Shown: positions 8,072-18,519, numbered from the stretch's first letter. The stretch: 64,000 nt of DNA from Pulveribacter suum (GCF_003013695.1 NZ_CP027792.1:2810501-2874500); one strand, 5' to 3'. Made by a program: numbers and translations. Notes: generated from the sequence alone by a model not told the origin.

Positions 8072-8919
8072 TGGTCCGACGCCTGGGTTGCGCCGTCGAT
8101 CTGCATGGCCCGCACCCGGCCCTTGAGCGAGTCGCTAACCCAGACGAAGTCGCAGGCGATGGGCTGCCCTGAAAAGCGGCGGTCGAACAGGCAGAACGTG
8201 GGCGGCTGGGGCGTGTGCGGGTGCAGCAGCCGCCAGGCGTCGTGCAGCGCCGGCACGCCGGGCTCGGCCCAACCTGCGGCCTCTTCGGCGGACAGGGGCG
8301 CGGCCAGGTGGGCGTATTCGGGTTCGCCGGCCTGCAGGTTGAAGTCGCCGCACAGCACGGCGTGCGGGGTGTGCGGCTGGTCCTGGAAAGGCGAGCCGTC
8401 GGCTGCCGGCGCGGGCGGGCGCGCCGCCTGGGCGCAGGCCTGCAGGTGCAGGGCGCGCAGGGCACGGGCCTGGGCCATGCGCTGCACGCGCGAGTAGTAC
8501 TCCAGGTGGGTGGTCATGACGCGCACGGCGCCCAGCAGGGGGCTGGCCACCGTCAGCACGCTGCACAGGCGCGGCATGCTGCGCACGCCGGCGTCCGCCG
8601 GGTAGGGCAGCGGGTGGTGCTGCAGCTGCAGCACGGGCAGCCGGGTAGCGACCAGGTTGCCGAAGCGCTGGCGGCCGGCGGCTGTCCAGGTGTCCACGGC
8701 GGCGCCGAAGAAGACCTGCCAGCCGGGCGGCAGCGCCTGGCGCACCTGCGCCACCTGGTCGCCGGGGGTGCCGGGCAGGCCGGGGTGGTTCACGGCGATC
8801 TCCTGCAGGCACAGGACGTCGGGCGCGTCCATGGACAGGGCGTCGCGCACGATGCGCGCAACGTCCACGCGGCCGTCCAGGCCGCAGCACCATTGGGTGT
8901 CCCAGGTGACGAGCTGCAT
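8044..8919 (-). CDS. Endonuclease/exonuclease/phosphatase-family protein
   Basis: 291 aa, the size of a single EEP domain (DNase I / exonuclease III / phosphodiesterase fold). Diagnostic pieces are the metal-binding Glu in VLCLQEI, HLEYYSRVQR, CGDFNLQAGEPEY and the C-terminal SDHQPV with the catalytic Asp-His. The start MQLVTWDTQW fits the family; the longer frame upstream adds an Arg/Pro-rich, non-conserved leader. The substrate could be DNA, RNA or a phosphodiester metabolite. Its 3' end overlaps the DUF3079 gene convergently. Confidence 0.87.
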   Translation of the reverse strand: MQLVTWDTQWCCGLDGRVDVARIVRDALSMDAPDVLCLQEIAVNHPGLPGTPGDQVAQVRQALPPGWQVFFGAAVDTWTAAGRQRFGNLVATRLPVLQLQHHPLPYPADAGVRSMPRLCSVLTVASPLLGAVRVMTTHLEYYSRVQRMAQARALRALHLQACAQAARPPAPAADGSPFQDQPHTPHAVLCGDFNLQAGEPEYAHLAAPLSAEEAAGWAEPGVPALHDAWRLLHPHTPQPPTFCLFDRRFSGQPIACDFVWVSDSLKGRVRAMQIDGATQASDHQPVLLALG

Positions 8920-8945
8920 GGGTTGGGTGGGGCGTGGGTCCGGCC

Positions 8946-9830
8946 TCAGGCCGCGGCCAGGCCCAGCAGGGCGCGGGCCTCGTCGGTGCTGGCCACCTCG
9001 CGCCCGGCGCGGCGCGCGCACTGCACGAGCTGCTCGATCAGGGGGCCGTTGGATTCGGCCTTGGCGCCGTCCGGCAGGTAGAAGCTGTCCTCCAGCCCGG
9101 TGCGCAGGTGCCCGCCGAGCTCGGCCACGCGCTGGTGCACGGGCCAGATTTCGCTGCGGCCGATGACCGTGGCCTGCCAGGGCGCGCCTTCGATCTTGAG
9201 CTTGAGCAAAATCGGCAGCAGGTCGGGGTCGGCCGGCATGCCGGACTCCACGCCCATGACGAAGTTGTATTCAGGCAGGCCGCGCGTGTACATGCCCGTC
9301 TGCACGTACATCTGCACGCAGCGCACGATGCCCACGTCGAAGCACTCGAACTCCGGCAGCGTGCCGGTCTCGGCCATCACGTCGAGAAAATCCTGCACCT
9401 TGGCCGGCTGGTTGTCGAACAGCATGGGCGGCCAGGCCCAGCTGCCGTTGGCGCGCACCTTCAGGTAGTTCAGCGAGCCGGCGTTGCACGCCGCCATCTC
9501 GGGCCGGGTGGCGCGCAGGCAGTCCAGCGGGCCCTGGTAGTGCGGGCCGACCACGCCGGTGGTCTGGTTGATGATGATGCCGGGGCAGGCCTCGCGCATG
9601 GCCTGCACGCAGTCGATGGCGACCTGCGGGTCCCAGCTGGGCAGATGCCCCTTGCCCGGCTCCTGGCTGCGAAAGTGCACGTGGATGACGCTGGCGCCGG
9701 CCTCAAAGGCGCGGCGTGCCTCCCTGGCCAGCTGCTCGGGCGTGACGGGCACGTGGTGCTGCTGCGGGTCGGTCAGCACGCCAGTGATGGCGCAGGTGAC
9801 GATGGCCTTGTTGGCGGGGTTGTGGCTCAT
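8946..9830 (-). CDS. BKACE-family beta-keto acid cleavage enzyme (DUF849)
   Basis: 294 aa zinc enzyme of the family typified by 3-keto-5-aminohexanoate cleavage enzyme. These condense a beta-keto acid with acetyl-CoA to give acetoacetate and a new acyl-CoA. The zinc pair is in VIHVHFRSQ (His-x-His), and GHLPSWDP, GIIINQTTG and the late AELGGHLRTGLEDS segment are typical. It is the last gene of the eight-gene operon, 25 bp after the second acyl-CoA dehydrogenase. In this context it may process the 3-oxo acid produced after the carboxylation/hydration steps. The actual substrate is unknown. Confidence 0.88.
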   Translation of the reverse strand: MSHNPANKAIVTCAITGVLTDPQQHHVPVTPEQLAREARRAFEAGASVIHVHFRSQEPGKGHLPSWDPQVAIDCVQAMREACPGIIINQTTGVVGPHYQGPLDCLRATRPEMAACNAGSLNYLKVRANGSWAWPPMLFDNQPAKVQDFLDVMAETGTLPEFECFDVGIVRCVQMYVQTGMYTRGLPEYNFVMGVESGMPADPDLLPILLKLKIEGAPWQATVIGRSEIWPVHQRVAELGGHLRTGLEDSFYLPDGAKAESNGPLIEQLVQCARRAGREVASTDEARALLGLAAA

Positions 9831-9855
9831 GGGGGGTTGTCTCCTGTGGGGGCTG

Positions 9856-11040
9856 TCACAGACCCAGCTGCCGCGCAGCCAGATCCTTCATGATTTCTTC
9901 TGCGCCGCCGCCGATCATCATGACCTTGACCTCGCGGTAGATGCGCTCGCTCACCGTGCCGCGCATGAAGCCCATGCCGCCCAGGATCTGCACGGCCTGG
10001 TCGGCGCAGAACTGCATGGTCTGCGTGGCGTGGTTCTTCAAAAGGCAGACCTGGGCGACCCACTCGGGCCCTGTATTGCCCGCATCGGCGCGCGCAGCAA
10101 TGGCCTCGCACCACGCGGCGGTGGACTGGATGCGCATCTGCATGTCGGCCAGCTTGTGGCGGATGACCTGGTGCTCGACGAGCGCCGCGCCAAACGCCCG
10201 GCGCTGGCGCGCCCAGGCCAGGGCCTCGTCGAAGCAGGCCTCGGCAAAGCCCAGCGCCGAGGCCGCCAGGCCGAAGCGCTCGGCGTTGAAGTTGCCCATG
10301 ATGATGCGAAAGCCCGCGCCCTCCTCGCCCAGCAGGTAGCGGGCGGGCACGCGCACCTCGTCGAAGCGCAGGTGGGCCGTGTCGGAGCACAGCCAGCCCA
10401 TCTTGGCCAGAGCGCTGCGCGACAGGCCGGCGCTGCTGCCGGGGATGAGCAGCATGGAGATGCCGCCGCTGCCGCGCGCGCCCGGCTCGCCCGTGCGCAC
10501 GGCGGCCGTGATCCAGTCGGCGCGCATGCCGGAGGTGATGAACACCTTCTCGCCGCTGACGACGTAGTCATCCCCGTCGCGCCGCGCGGTGGTGGCCAGG
10601 CGCGCCACGTCGGAGCCGCCGCCCGGCTCGGTGATGGCCAGCGCCGCAATCTGCTCGCCGGCCAGCACCGGCGGGATGACCTCGGCGCGCACGGCGTCGC
10701 TGCCCCAGGCCACCACGGGCGGCAGGCCGATGTTGTGCGACAGCAGGCTCGCCAGCACGCCGCCACTGGTGCCATGGCGGCTCAAGGCCCGCCACAGCGG
10801 CAGGCGCAGCGCATAGCTGGCGGGCGTGCCGCCGTATTCCTCGGGGTAGCCCAGGCCCAGCAGGCCGAGCTCTGCGGCGCGGCGGTACAGCGCGCGGGGG
10901 AACTCGCCCGCCGCGTCCCAGGCGTCCACGTGCGGGGCGATCTCGGTGCGGGCGAAACGGGTGACGGTGTCTGCCAGAGCCTCGCGGTCGGCGCGGGCCT
11001 CGTCCAGGCTGCGCTGCAGGTCGAGGCTGCTGCCGGTCAT
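9856..11040 (-). CDS. Acyl-CoA dehydrogenase (second of the operon)
   Basis: 394 aa FAD-dependent alpha,beta-dehydrogenase with the standard layout: N-terminal helical domain, FAD/substrate-binding ITEPGGGSDVARL and VSGEKVFITSG in the middle domain, and a C-terminal domain with QILGGMGFMRG and the glutamate-bearing IGGGAEEIMKD. The ATG overlaps the TGA of the carboxylase alpha gene (ATGA), so it is translated with it. It shares the fold of the enzyme at 13989-15161 but is clearly a separate lineage, suggesting two successive or alternative dehydrogenation steps. Confidence 0.93.
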   Translation of the reverse strand: MTGSSLDLQRSLDEARADREALADTVTRFARTEIAPHVDAWDAAGEFPRALYRRAAELGLLGLGYPEEYGGTPASYALRLPLWRALSRHGTSGGVLASLLSHNIGLPPVVAWGSDAVRAEVIPPVLAGEQIAALAITEPGGGSDVARLATTARRDGDDYVVSGEKVFITSGMRADWITAAVRTGEPGARGSGGISMLLIPGSSAGLSRSALAKMGWLCSDTAHLRFDEVRVPARYLLGEEGAGFRIIMGNFNAERFGLAASALGFAEACFDEALAWARQRRAFGAALVEHQVIRHKLADMQMRIQSTAAWCEAIAARADAGNTGPEWVAQVCLLKNHATQTMQFCADQAVQILGGMGFMRGTVSERIYREVKVMMIGGGAEEIMKDLAARQLGL

Positions 11041-13049
11041 GCTGCGGCCTCCTGGGTTTGAGCGGCAGGTGCCAGGCGCGCCAGCACCTGGCCGGGGGTC
11101 ACCTGCTGGCCCACGGCCACCAGCAGCTCGACGAGCACCGCGGCCACGGGCACCGTCAGGCTGTGCTCCAGCTTCATGGATTCGATGACCAGCACCGTGT
11201 CGTGCGCAGCCAGCTGCTGGCCGGCCGCCGCCGGCAGGGCCACCACGCGGCCGTTGAAGGGCGCGCGCAGCTCGCCCGCCCCGCCCTGCCCGCCGGCGCG
11301 GGCCGCTGTCTCGTGCGAGGCGTCCTCCACCCAGCCGTCGATACCGCCGGCCTGCCAGTGCCAGCGCGTCGCGCCCACGGCCACGGCGCGCACGCGCTGG
11401 TCGGCCCAGGCCGCGCCCAGCGGGGTGACGCGCACGCCGCCTTCCGCCTGCAGGGCCAGCTGCACGCTGCCGTCCAGCGCTTTGCCCGTGGCCGGGTCGG
11501 CGCCCTCAATGTGCAAGCGGCCGCCGCCCAGCTCGCGCACAGCCAAGGCGTGCACCTGGTCCTGGTGGCGCAGGCGCAGCGGGCGCTGCAGGCTGCAGGG
11601 CAGCGCGGGGCCGCCTGCTGGATTGGTAGTGAAAATGGCCGCTAACGCAGATGGGACAAGCGCTGGCAGCTCCTCTTTCAATAGTGCATCGCGGATCGCA
11701 ACCGCCTGCTGCGCCAGAAACGGCACCAGCGCCTGGCCCGCCACGAACTGCGGATGCGCCAGGCATTCGGCCAAAAAGGCCCGGTTGGTCGGCAGGCCCA
11801 GCACCTGGGTGGCGTGCAGCGAGCGCACCAGCGCGGCGATGGCCTCGCCGCGCGTGGGCGCGTGCACGATCAGCTTGCCCAACATGGCGTCGTAGTGCGG
11901 CGATACCTCCGTGCCCCGCTCCAGCGCATGGTCAAAGCGCAGCGCGCCCATGGCCGCGCGCTCGAAGGCCGCGTGCGTGGGCGCCTCGAAATGCAGCACC
12001 CGGCCGGTGTGCGGATGGAACTGCGCGTCCTCCGCGCACAGGCGCACCTCGATGGCGTGGCCCTGCAGGCGCACGTCCGGCTGCGCCAGCGGCAGCGGCT
12101 CGCCGCGCGCCACGCGGATCTGCCACTCCACCAGGTCCAGGCCGGTGAGCGCCTCGGTCACCGGGTGCTCCACCTGCAGGCGGGTGTTCATCTCCATCAG
12201 GTAGAACTGTTCGCCGTCCAGCAGAAACTCCACCGTGCCTGCGCCCACGTAGCCCGCGGCCTGCGCCAAGGCCACGGCGGCTGCGCCCATGTGCGCGCGC
12301 AGGGCTTCTCCGACCGCCGGGCTGGGGGATTCCTCGATGAGCTTTTGATGCCGGCGCTGCACCGAGCAGTCGCGCTCGGCCAGGTGGATGCAGTGGCCGT
12401 GGGCGTCGGCGAACACCTGCACCTCGACGTGGCGCGGCGCCAGCAGGGCGCGCTCGACCAGCAGGTCACCGCAGCCAAAGCCGGCCAGCGCCTCCGAGCG
12501 CGCGCTGGCCAGGGCCGCGGGCAGCTGCGCAGCGCCATTCACCAGCCGCATGCCGCGCCCGCCGCCGCCGGCCACGGCTTTGACCATGACGGGGTAGCCG
12601 ATGCGCGCGGCCTCGACCGCGAAGCGCTCGTCGCTCTGGTCTTCGCCCGCGTAGCCTGGCAGGCAGGGCACGCCGTGCTGCTGCGCCAGCTGCTTGGCGC
12701 CGGCCTTGCTGCCCAGGACGCGGATGGAGGCGGGCGGCGGGCCGATCCAGGCAAGGCCCGCGTCCTGCACGGCCTGGGCGAAGTCGGCGTTCTCGCTCAA
12801 AAAGCCATAGCCCGGGTGTACGGCATCGGCGCCGCTGGCGCGCGCTGCCGCCAGCAGCTTGTCGATGCGCAGGTAGCTGTCGCCGCTGGCCGCACCGCCC
12901 AGCGCCACGGCCTGCGTGGCCTCGCGCACGTGCAGGGCGCGGGCGTCGGGGTCGGAATAGACGGCGACGGTGTCGATCCCCATGCGCCGGGCGGTGTGGA
13001 TGACGCGGCGGGCGATCTCGCCGCGGTTGGCAATCAAGATCTTCTTCAT
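11037..13049 (-). CDS. Biotin-dependent acyl-CoA carboxylase alpha subunit (AtuF/MccA-like)
   Basis: 670 aa: biotin carboxylase domain (about 1-445; KAVAGGGGRGM ATP loop, EMNTRLQVEHPVTE), a middle region, and a C-terminal biotinyl domain with VIESMKLEHS, biotinyl Lys near 626. It carboxylates biotin for transfer to a branched unsaturated acyl-CoA by the beta subunit at 15214-16836. The gene order (see the operon) favours a geranyl-CoA carboxylase (AtuF) over methylcrotonyl-CoA carboxylase; sequence reading alone cannot decide. Residues about 454-474, between the biotin carboxylase and middle domains, come from the dispersed repeat. Upstream, a duplicate of its first ten codons forms a coupled mini-ORF. 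Confidence 0.93.
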   Translation of the reverse strand: MKKILIANRGEIARRVIHTARRMGIDTVAVYSDPDARALHVREATQAVALGGAASGDSYLRIDKLLAAARASGADAVHPGYGFLSENADFAQAVQDAGLAWIGPPPASIRVLGSKAGAKQLAQQHGVPCLPGYAGEDQSDERFAVEAARIGYPVMVKAVAGGGGRGMRLVNGAAQLPAALASARSEALAGFGCGDLLVERALLAPRHVEVQVFADAHGHCIHLAERDCSVQRRHQKLIEESPSPAVGEALRAHMGAAAVALAQAAGYVGAGTVEFLLDGEQFYLMEMNTRLQVEHPVTEALTGLDLVEWQIRVARGEPLPLAQPDVRLQGHAIEVRLCAEDAQFHPHTGRVLHFEAPTHAAFERAAMGALRFDHALERGTEVSPHYDAMLGKLIVHAPTRGEAIAALVRSLHATQVLGLPTNRAFLAECLAHPQFVAGQALVPFLAQQAVAIRDALLKEELPALVPSALAAIFTTNPAGGPALPCSLQRPLRLRHQDQVHALAVRELGGGRLHIEGADPATGKALDGSVQLALQAEGGVRVTPLGAAWADQRVRAVAVGATRWHWQAGGIDGWVEDASHETAARAGGQGGAGELRAPFNGRVVALPAAAGQQLAAHDTVLVIESMKLEHSLTVPVAAVLVELLVAVGQQVTPGQVLARLAPAAQTQEAAA
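11626..11688 (+). repeat. Dispersed two-dyad repeat, copy 2 (inside carboxylase alpha gene)
   Basis: GGCCGCTAACGC, spacer, GACAAGCGCTGGCAGCTC and terminal CAATAGTGCA match the family in plus orientation. It is read antisense in frame as about 21 residues (ALLKEELPALVPSALAAIF) at an interdomain position. Its reading frame relative to the repeat differs by one base from that of the pbpC and comEC copies. Confidence 0.78.
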
Positions 13050-13162
13050 GCGTCGCTCCCATGCGGCGAGGTCGCCCGCCAGCCCGCTGCGCGGGCTGGG
13101 GCGATGTGCTGCGCCCTGCCTGCGGCAGGAACACCGCGGTTCGCAATCAATTTCTTCTTCAT
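13046..13162 (-). CDS. 38-codon mini-ORF made from a duplicated gene start
   Basis: Begins MKKKLIANRG, copying the first ten codons of the downstream carboxylase gene (MKKILIANRG). The 29-bp copies at 13134-13162 and 13021-13049 match at 26 of 29 bases. The rest (VPAAGRAQHIAPARAAGW...) comes from a GC-rich insert containing two small hairpins. Its ATG overlaps the hydratase TGA (ATGA) and its TGA overlaps the carboxylase ATG (ATGA), so coupling is kept across the insertion. It is probably a translational relay or a relic rather than a functional peptide. Confidence 0.5.
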   Translation of the reverse strand: MKKKLIANRGVPAAGRAQHIAPARAAGWRATSPHGSDA

Positions 13163-13971
13163 GGGCTCATGCTCCAAGGTGCCGGCTGGCGCGCGCCAAA
13201 GGCGGCCAGGCCCAACGGGGCCTCGCTGCCGCGCAGCGACTGGGCAAACAACTGAGCGGCGGCGTCCAGCAGATCAGGCAGAGGCTGCTCGCGTTCTTCC
13301 AGCAGCAGACGCTTGGTGGCAGCCACGGCCTGCGGGGCGGCCTGGGCGTAGCGAGCCACGGCGGCGTTCAGGGCGGCCTGCAGGCCATCGGCATCGGCGA
13401 TCTCGTCGGCCATACCGTCGCGCAAGGCCGCTGCGGCGCCGTGGCGCTGGCCAGTCAGCAGCCAGCGGCGGGCAGCGGTGGGCCCCAGACGCCGCACCAC
13501 GAAGGGCGCGATCTGCGCCGGCACCACGCCCAGCGTCACCTCGGGCGTGGCGAACTGCGCGCCCTCGGCCGCCAGCACATGGTCGGCGCAGCAGACCAGG
13601 CCCACGCCGCCGCCCATGGCCGCGCCTTCGACCACGGCGATCAGCCACTGCGGCAGCGCGCACAGCGCCTCCAGCAGCGCGCCGAAGCGGCGGTTTATGG
13701 GGACCAGGGGGTCGGCCGCGCCCTCGGCCAGCGGCTGGCCGATGGCTTTTGCGAAGCCGCCCAGGCTGCCGCCCGCGCAGAAATGCCCGCCCGCACCGCG
13801 CAGCACCACGCCGCGCAGGCCGGCGTCGCCGCGGGCGCGCCCGGCCGCGGCCAGCAGCGCACCCACCATGCCGTCGCTCAAGGCGTTGCGGCTGGCCGGG
13901 GCGTTCAGGGTCCAGGTCTCAACGAAGCCAGCGGCCAGGGGCTGGCGTTTGATCAGCAGTTCATCGCTCAT
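13159..13971 (-). CDS. Enoyl-CoA hydratase/isomerase family (AtuE-like)
   Basis: 270 aa crotonase-fold protein. GAGGHFCAGGSLGG forms the first oxyanion-hole loop, and MGGGVGLVCCADHVLA with FATPEVTLGVVPA the second. In the Atu pathway AtuE hydrates isohexenyl-glutaconyl-CoA; in leucine breakdown the equivalent hydrates methylglutaconyl-CoA. Its place between the dehydrogenase and carboxylase alpha genes matches atuE. The start MSDELLIKRQ lies 17 bp after the preceding stop. The upstream in-frame extension is a shadow of the neighbouring dehydrogenase gene. Confidence 0.88.
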   Translation of the reverse strand: MSDELLIKRQPLAAGFVETWTLNAPASRNALSDGMVGALLAAAGRARGDAGLRGVVLRGAGGHFCAGGSLGGFAKAIGQPLAEGAADPLVPINRRFGALLEALCALPQWLIAVVEGAAMGGGVGLVCCADHVLAAEGAQFATPEVTLGVVPAQIAPFVVRRLGPTAARRWLLTGQRHGAAAALRDGMADEIADADGLQAALNAAVARYAQAAPQAVAATKRLLLEEREQPLPDLLDAAAQLFAQSLRGSEAPLGLAAFGARQPAPWSMSP

Positions 13972-13988
13972 GCGTGCCGGCCTCTTGT

Positions 13989-15161
13989 TCAGCGCGCCGG
14001 GCGCTTGGCGATGCCCATGGTTTTGGCAATGATCCCCAGCATGACCTCGTCGGCACCCCCGCCGATGGACGCCAGGCGCCCGTCGCGGTACATGCGCGCG
14101 ACCTTGTTTTCCAGCGTGAAGCCCATGCCGCCCCAGAACTGCAGGCAGGTGTCGGTCACCAGGCGGTTCAGGCGGCCGGCTTTCAGCTTGGCCATGCTGG
14201 CCAGCTCCAGCACGTCCTGGCCGCTCACGTACAGCTCGCCGGCGCGCCAGGTCAACGCGCGCAGGCATTCCACCTCGGTCTTCATCTCGGCCAGCTTGAA
14301 CTGCACCCACTGCTGGTCGGCCAGGGTGGCGCCAAACATCTTGCGCTCCTGTGCCCACTGCACCGTCCAGTCGATGCAGTTGGCCAGCGACTCCAGGCAG
14401 CTGACCGCGCACCACAGGCGCTCTTCCTGGAACTGCTGCATCTGGTAGATGAAGCCCTGCCCCTCCTGGCCGATCAGGTAGCGCTGCGGCACGCGCACCT
14501 CGTCGAAGTACAACAGGCCCGTGTCGCTGCTGTCCATGCCGATCTTGCGGATCTTGCTGGCCACATCGATGCCCGGCAGCAGGCGGCCCGCCTCGCGCAG
14601 CGGCACCATGACCAGGCTCTTGTTCTTGTGCGCCGGCCCGTCGCTGGTGTTGACCAGCATGCACATCCAGTCGGCCTGCAGGCTGTTGGTGATCCACATC
14701 TTCTGGCCGGTGATGACGTAGTCGCCGCCATCCTTGCGCGCGAAGCTTTTGATGGCCGAGACGTCGCTGCCCGCGCCGGGCTCGCTCACGCCGATGCAGC
14801 CCACCACGTCGCCGGCAATCGCTGGTGCCAGGAACTGGCGCTTGAGCTCATCGCTGCCGTAGCGCGCCAGCGCCGGGGTGCACATGTCCGTCTGCACGCC
14901 GATGGCCATGGGCACGCCGCCGCAGTGGATGTGCCCCAGCGTCTCGGCCATGGCCATGCCGTAGGAGTAGTCCAGCCCCGCGCCGCCGTACTCCTCGGGC
15001 TTGGTCAGGCCCAGCAGGCCCAGGTCGCCCAGCTTCTTGAAGACCTCGTGCGCAGGGAAGATCTCGGCCTCCTCCCACTCGTCCACATGGGGATTGATCT
15101 CCTCGTCGATGAAGCGCTTGAGGGTCTTCTGGATCTCGCGGTGCTCGTGCGTGAGTTGCAT
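13989..15161 (-). CDS. Acyl-CoA dehydrogenase (AtuD/citronellyl-CoA-like)
   Basis: 390 aa, full length. GVSEPGAGSDVSAIKSF and VITGQKMWITNS mark the FAD domain, and LQFWGGMGFTLENKVARMYRDGRLASIGGGADEVM the C-terminal domain. In the Atu route this step oxidises citronellyl-CoA to geranyl-CoA before carboxylation. Assignment rests on family plus gene order. It follows the beta subunit after 52 bp, a gap that contains a short (TG)n tract about 20 bp upstream of the ribosome-binding site. Confidence 0.9.
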   Translation of the reverse strand: MQLTHEHREIQKTLKRFIDEEINPHVDEWEEAEIFPAHEVFKKLGDLGLLGLTKPEEYGGAGLDYSYGMAMAETLGHIHCGGVPMAIGVQTDMCTPALARYGSDELKRQFLAPAIAGDVVGCIGVSEPGAGSDVSAIKSFARKDGGDYVITGQKMWITNSLQADWMCMLVNTSDGPAHKNKSLVMVPLREAGRLLPGIDVASKIRKIGMDSSDTGLLYFDEVRVPQRYLIGQEGQGFIYQMQQFQEERLWCAVSCLESLANCIDWTVQWAQERKMFGATLADQQWVQFKLAEMKTEVECLRALTWRAGELYVSGQDVLELASMAKLKAGRLNRLVTDTCLQFWGGMGFTLENKVARMYRDGRLASIGGGADEVMLGIIAKTMGIAKRPAR

Positions 15162-15213
15162 GGGGGTGTCTCCGTTCTCGTCTTGTGTGTGTGTGTCTGG
15201 GGCGGCCCGGGCG

Positions 15214-16832
<1,619 letters not shown>

Positions 16833-16836
<4 letters not shown>

Positions 16837-17768
16837 GCGTCCTCCCGCCCCGCCGGGGCCGCAGCGAACACCCGCGGCGTCTGCGCCCGGTGAAAGCCTT
16901 CGAACGGCCGGACCGCGGCGCGCTGGCGCACCGTCTCATCCGGCTGCTGCATGCCCCAGCCCAGGCGCGCCTGCGGGCGGGCGCCGTCCACGCGCAGCGT
17001 GGCGCCGCTGATGAAGGCGGCCGCCGGGCTGAGCAGGAAGGCGATGGCCGCGGAGATTTCGGCTTCAGTCCCCATGCGACCCAGCGGCACGGTACGCGGC
17101 ATGGCGCGCAGCAGCTCGGCCGCCTGGGGCGGGTAGTTGTCCATGCCGCTGGAGGCGATGTAGCCCGGCGCCACGGCGTTCACGCGCACGCCGGCACGCG
17201 CCCACTCCACGGCCGCCGTCTCGGTGAAGCTGACCATGCCGGCGCGCGCCGCGCCGCTGTGGCCCATGCCGGGCATGGAGCCCCACATGTCCGCCACCAC
17301 GTTGACGATCGCGCCGCCGTGCGCGCCCATCCACTGCGTGAAGCACTCGCGCGCCAGCAAAAAGCCACCCGTCAGATTGGTGTTGACAACCGCCTCCCAT
17401 CCCTTGGCGGAGATGGCCTCCAGCGGCGACATGAACTGCCCGCCGGCGTTGTTGACCAGGCCGTCGATGCGCCCGTGCGTGGCCAGCACCTCGCGCACCA
17501 GGGCGGCCACGCCGTCTTCGCTGCGGATGTCGCAGGCCTGCCAGGTGGCCAAGCCGCCGTCGGCGGCGATCTCCTGCTGCACGGCGGCCAGCTTGTCCGC
17601 CTTGCGCCCGACCAGCACCACTTTGGCACCCAGGTGGGCCAGCTCGTGCGCCGTACAGCGGCCGATGCCCGAGCCGCCGCCGGTAACGACGACGACCTGC
17701 CCGGCAAACAGACCGGGCGCGAAAACCGAGCCGTAAGCGGCCGGTGCTTGGGGAAGTGCGGCAGTCAT
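16833..17768 (-). CDS. SDR-family oxidoreductase lacking the Tyr-Lys pair (AtuB-like)
   Basis: 311 aa Rossmann protein: TGGGSGIGR binds NAD(P), LVNNAGGQF is the NNAG motif, and VRVNAVAPGYI follows the active site. Where classical SDRs have YxxxK, this protein reads GHSGAARAGM, with Ser for Tyr and Arg for Lys, so standard alcohol chemistry is not expected. A C-terminal extension of about 50 residues follows the usual end. It is the second gene of the operon, coupled by ATGA overlaps on both sides. The position corresponds to atuB, whose enzymatic role is not settled in what I recall. Confidence 0.85.
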
Positions 17769-18475
17769 GGATGGGCTCCTTCTGCCGGCGCCCTGGTGAA
17801 CAGCGCCATGGCCTGCTCGGCCAGCGCGTCCAGGCTCAGGCCCTTCTTGGGCGAATACCAGCTCACCGACCAGTTCAGCGCGCCGAAGATGAACAGGCGC
17901 GCCACGGCCGGCTCGGCCTGCAGCAGGCCCTGGCGGGCCAGGCCCTGCAGCGCGGGCATCCAGTCGGCCTCATAGGCGTCCTTGATGCGGGCCACGTCCT
18001 TGCGCTGGGCGGCGGTGAGCGAGCGCCATTCGTACAGCATCACCGGGATGAAGCCGCTGCGCGGGCCGAGCAGGATTTCGAAGTGGTGGCGCACCAGCAC
18101 GCGCAGCTGCTCGCGCGGGCTGGCGCCGTCGCCCAGGGCCTGCAGCGTGAGCTGCTGGCTTTGCAGCGCCTCGGCCATGCCCTCGGCCATGACGGCATGC
18201 AGCAGCGCGCTCTTGCTCTTGAAGTGGTAGTAGGGCGAGCCGCTGTGCATGCCCACCGCGGCGGCGATGTCGCGCGTGCTGGTGGCCGCGTAGCCCTTGG
18301 ACAAGAACAGCCGCGCCGCCTTGTCCATGAGCTTGCGGCGGCGGTTGCCGTCGTCCTGGTCCTCGGCCGTCTTGCGCGGGCGGCCGCGCGGGCGGCGCTG
18401 CGGCGGATCGGCAGCGGGCTGCGGATTGGCGCCAGCCGGGGGCGCGGCGCTGCTGGAAGGCTTTGCTGATGGCAT
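17765..18475 (-). CDS. TetR/AcrR-family regulator of the Atu-like operon
   Basis: 236 aa. After a Pro/Ala-rich leader and an RGRPRK basic stretch, the TetR helix-turn-helix is clear (RLFLSKGYAATSTRDIAAAVGMHSGSPYYHFKSK, about 56-90), followed by an all-helical ligand domain. It heads the eight-gene minus-strand operon, with its TGA overlapping the SDR ATG, so it is very likely autoregulated. A 14-bp dyad (18506-18519) about 30 bp upstream of its ATG is the candidate operator. Likely inducer: an acyl-CoA of the pathway (inference). Confidence 0.88.
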   Translation of the reverse strand: MPSAKPSSSAAPPAGANPQPAADPPQRRPRGRPRKTAEDQDDGNRRRKLMDKAARLFLSKGYAATSTRDIAAAVGMHSGSPYYHFKSKSALLHAVMAEGMAEALQSQQLTLQALGDGASPREQLRVLVRHHFEILLGPRSGFIPVMLYEWRSLTAAQRKDVARIKDAYEADWMPALQGLARQGLLQAEPAVARLFIFGALNWSVSWYSPKKGLSLDALAEQAMALFTRAPAEGAHP

Positions 18476-18505
18476 GGTCAGACCTTAGCAAAGCCATTTA
18501 TTTTT

Positions 18506-18519
18506 AGCAAGCGATTGCT
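18506..18519. promoter_or_regulatory. Candidate TetR operator and operon promoter
   Basis: AGCAAGCGATTGCT is a dyad (AGCAA / TTGCT around GCGA) in the 77 bp between comEC and the TetR gene, an AT-rich island in GC-rich surroundings. On the minus strand TTGCTA, 17 bp, TAAGGT makes a plausible sigma-70 promoter whose -35 box overlaps the dyad, so a bound repressor would block it. Predicted transcription would start within about 10 bp of the ATG. Confidence 0.5.

Noticed and set aside
13959..13971. Start of the hydratase gene further upstream (512-codon frame)
   Set aside because: The upstream part is an alternate frame of the acyl-CoA dehydrogenase gene; the crotonase fold begins at MSDELLIKRQ.
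15184..15196. (TG)n tract between carboxylase beta and dehydrogenase genes
   Set aside because: Only about six units, outside coding sequence and upstream of an intact ribosome-binding site; too short to claim phase variation.
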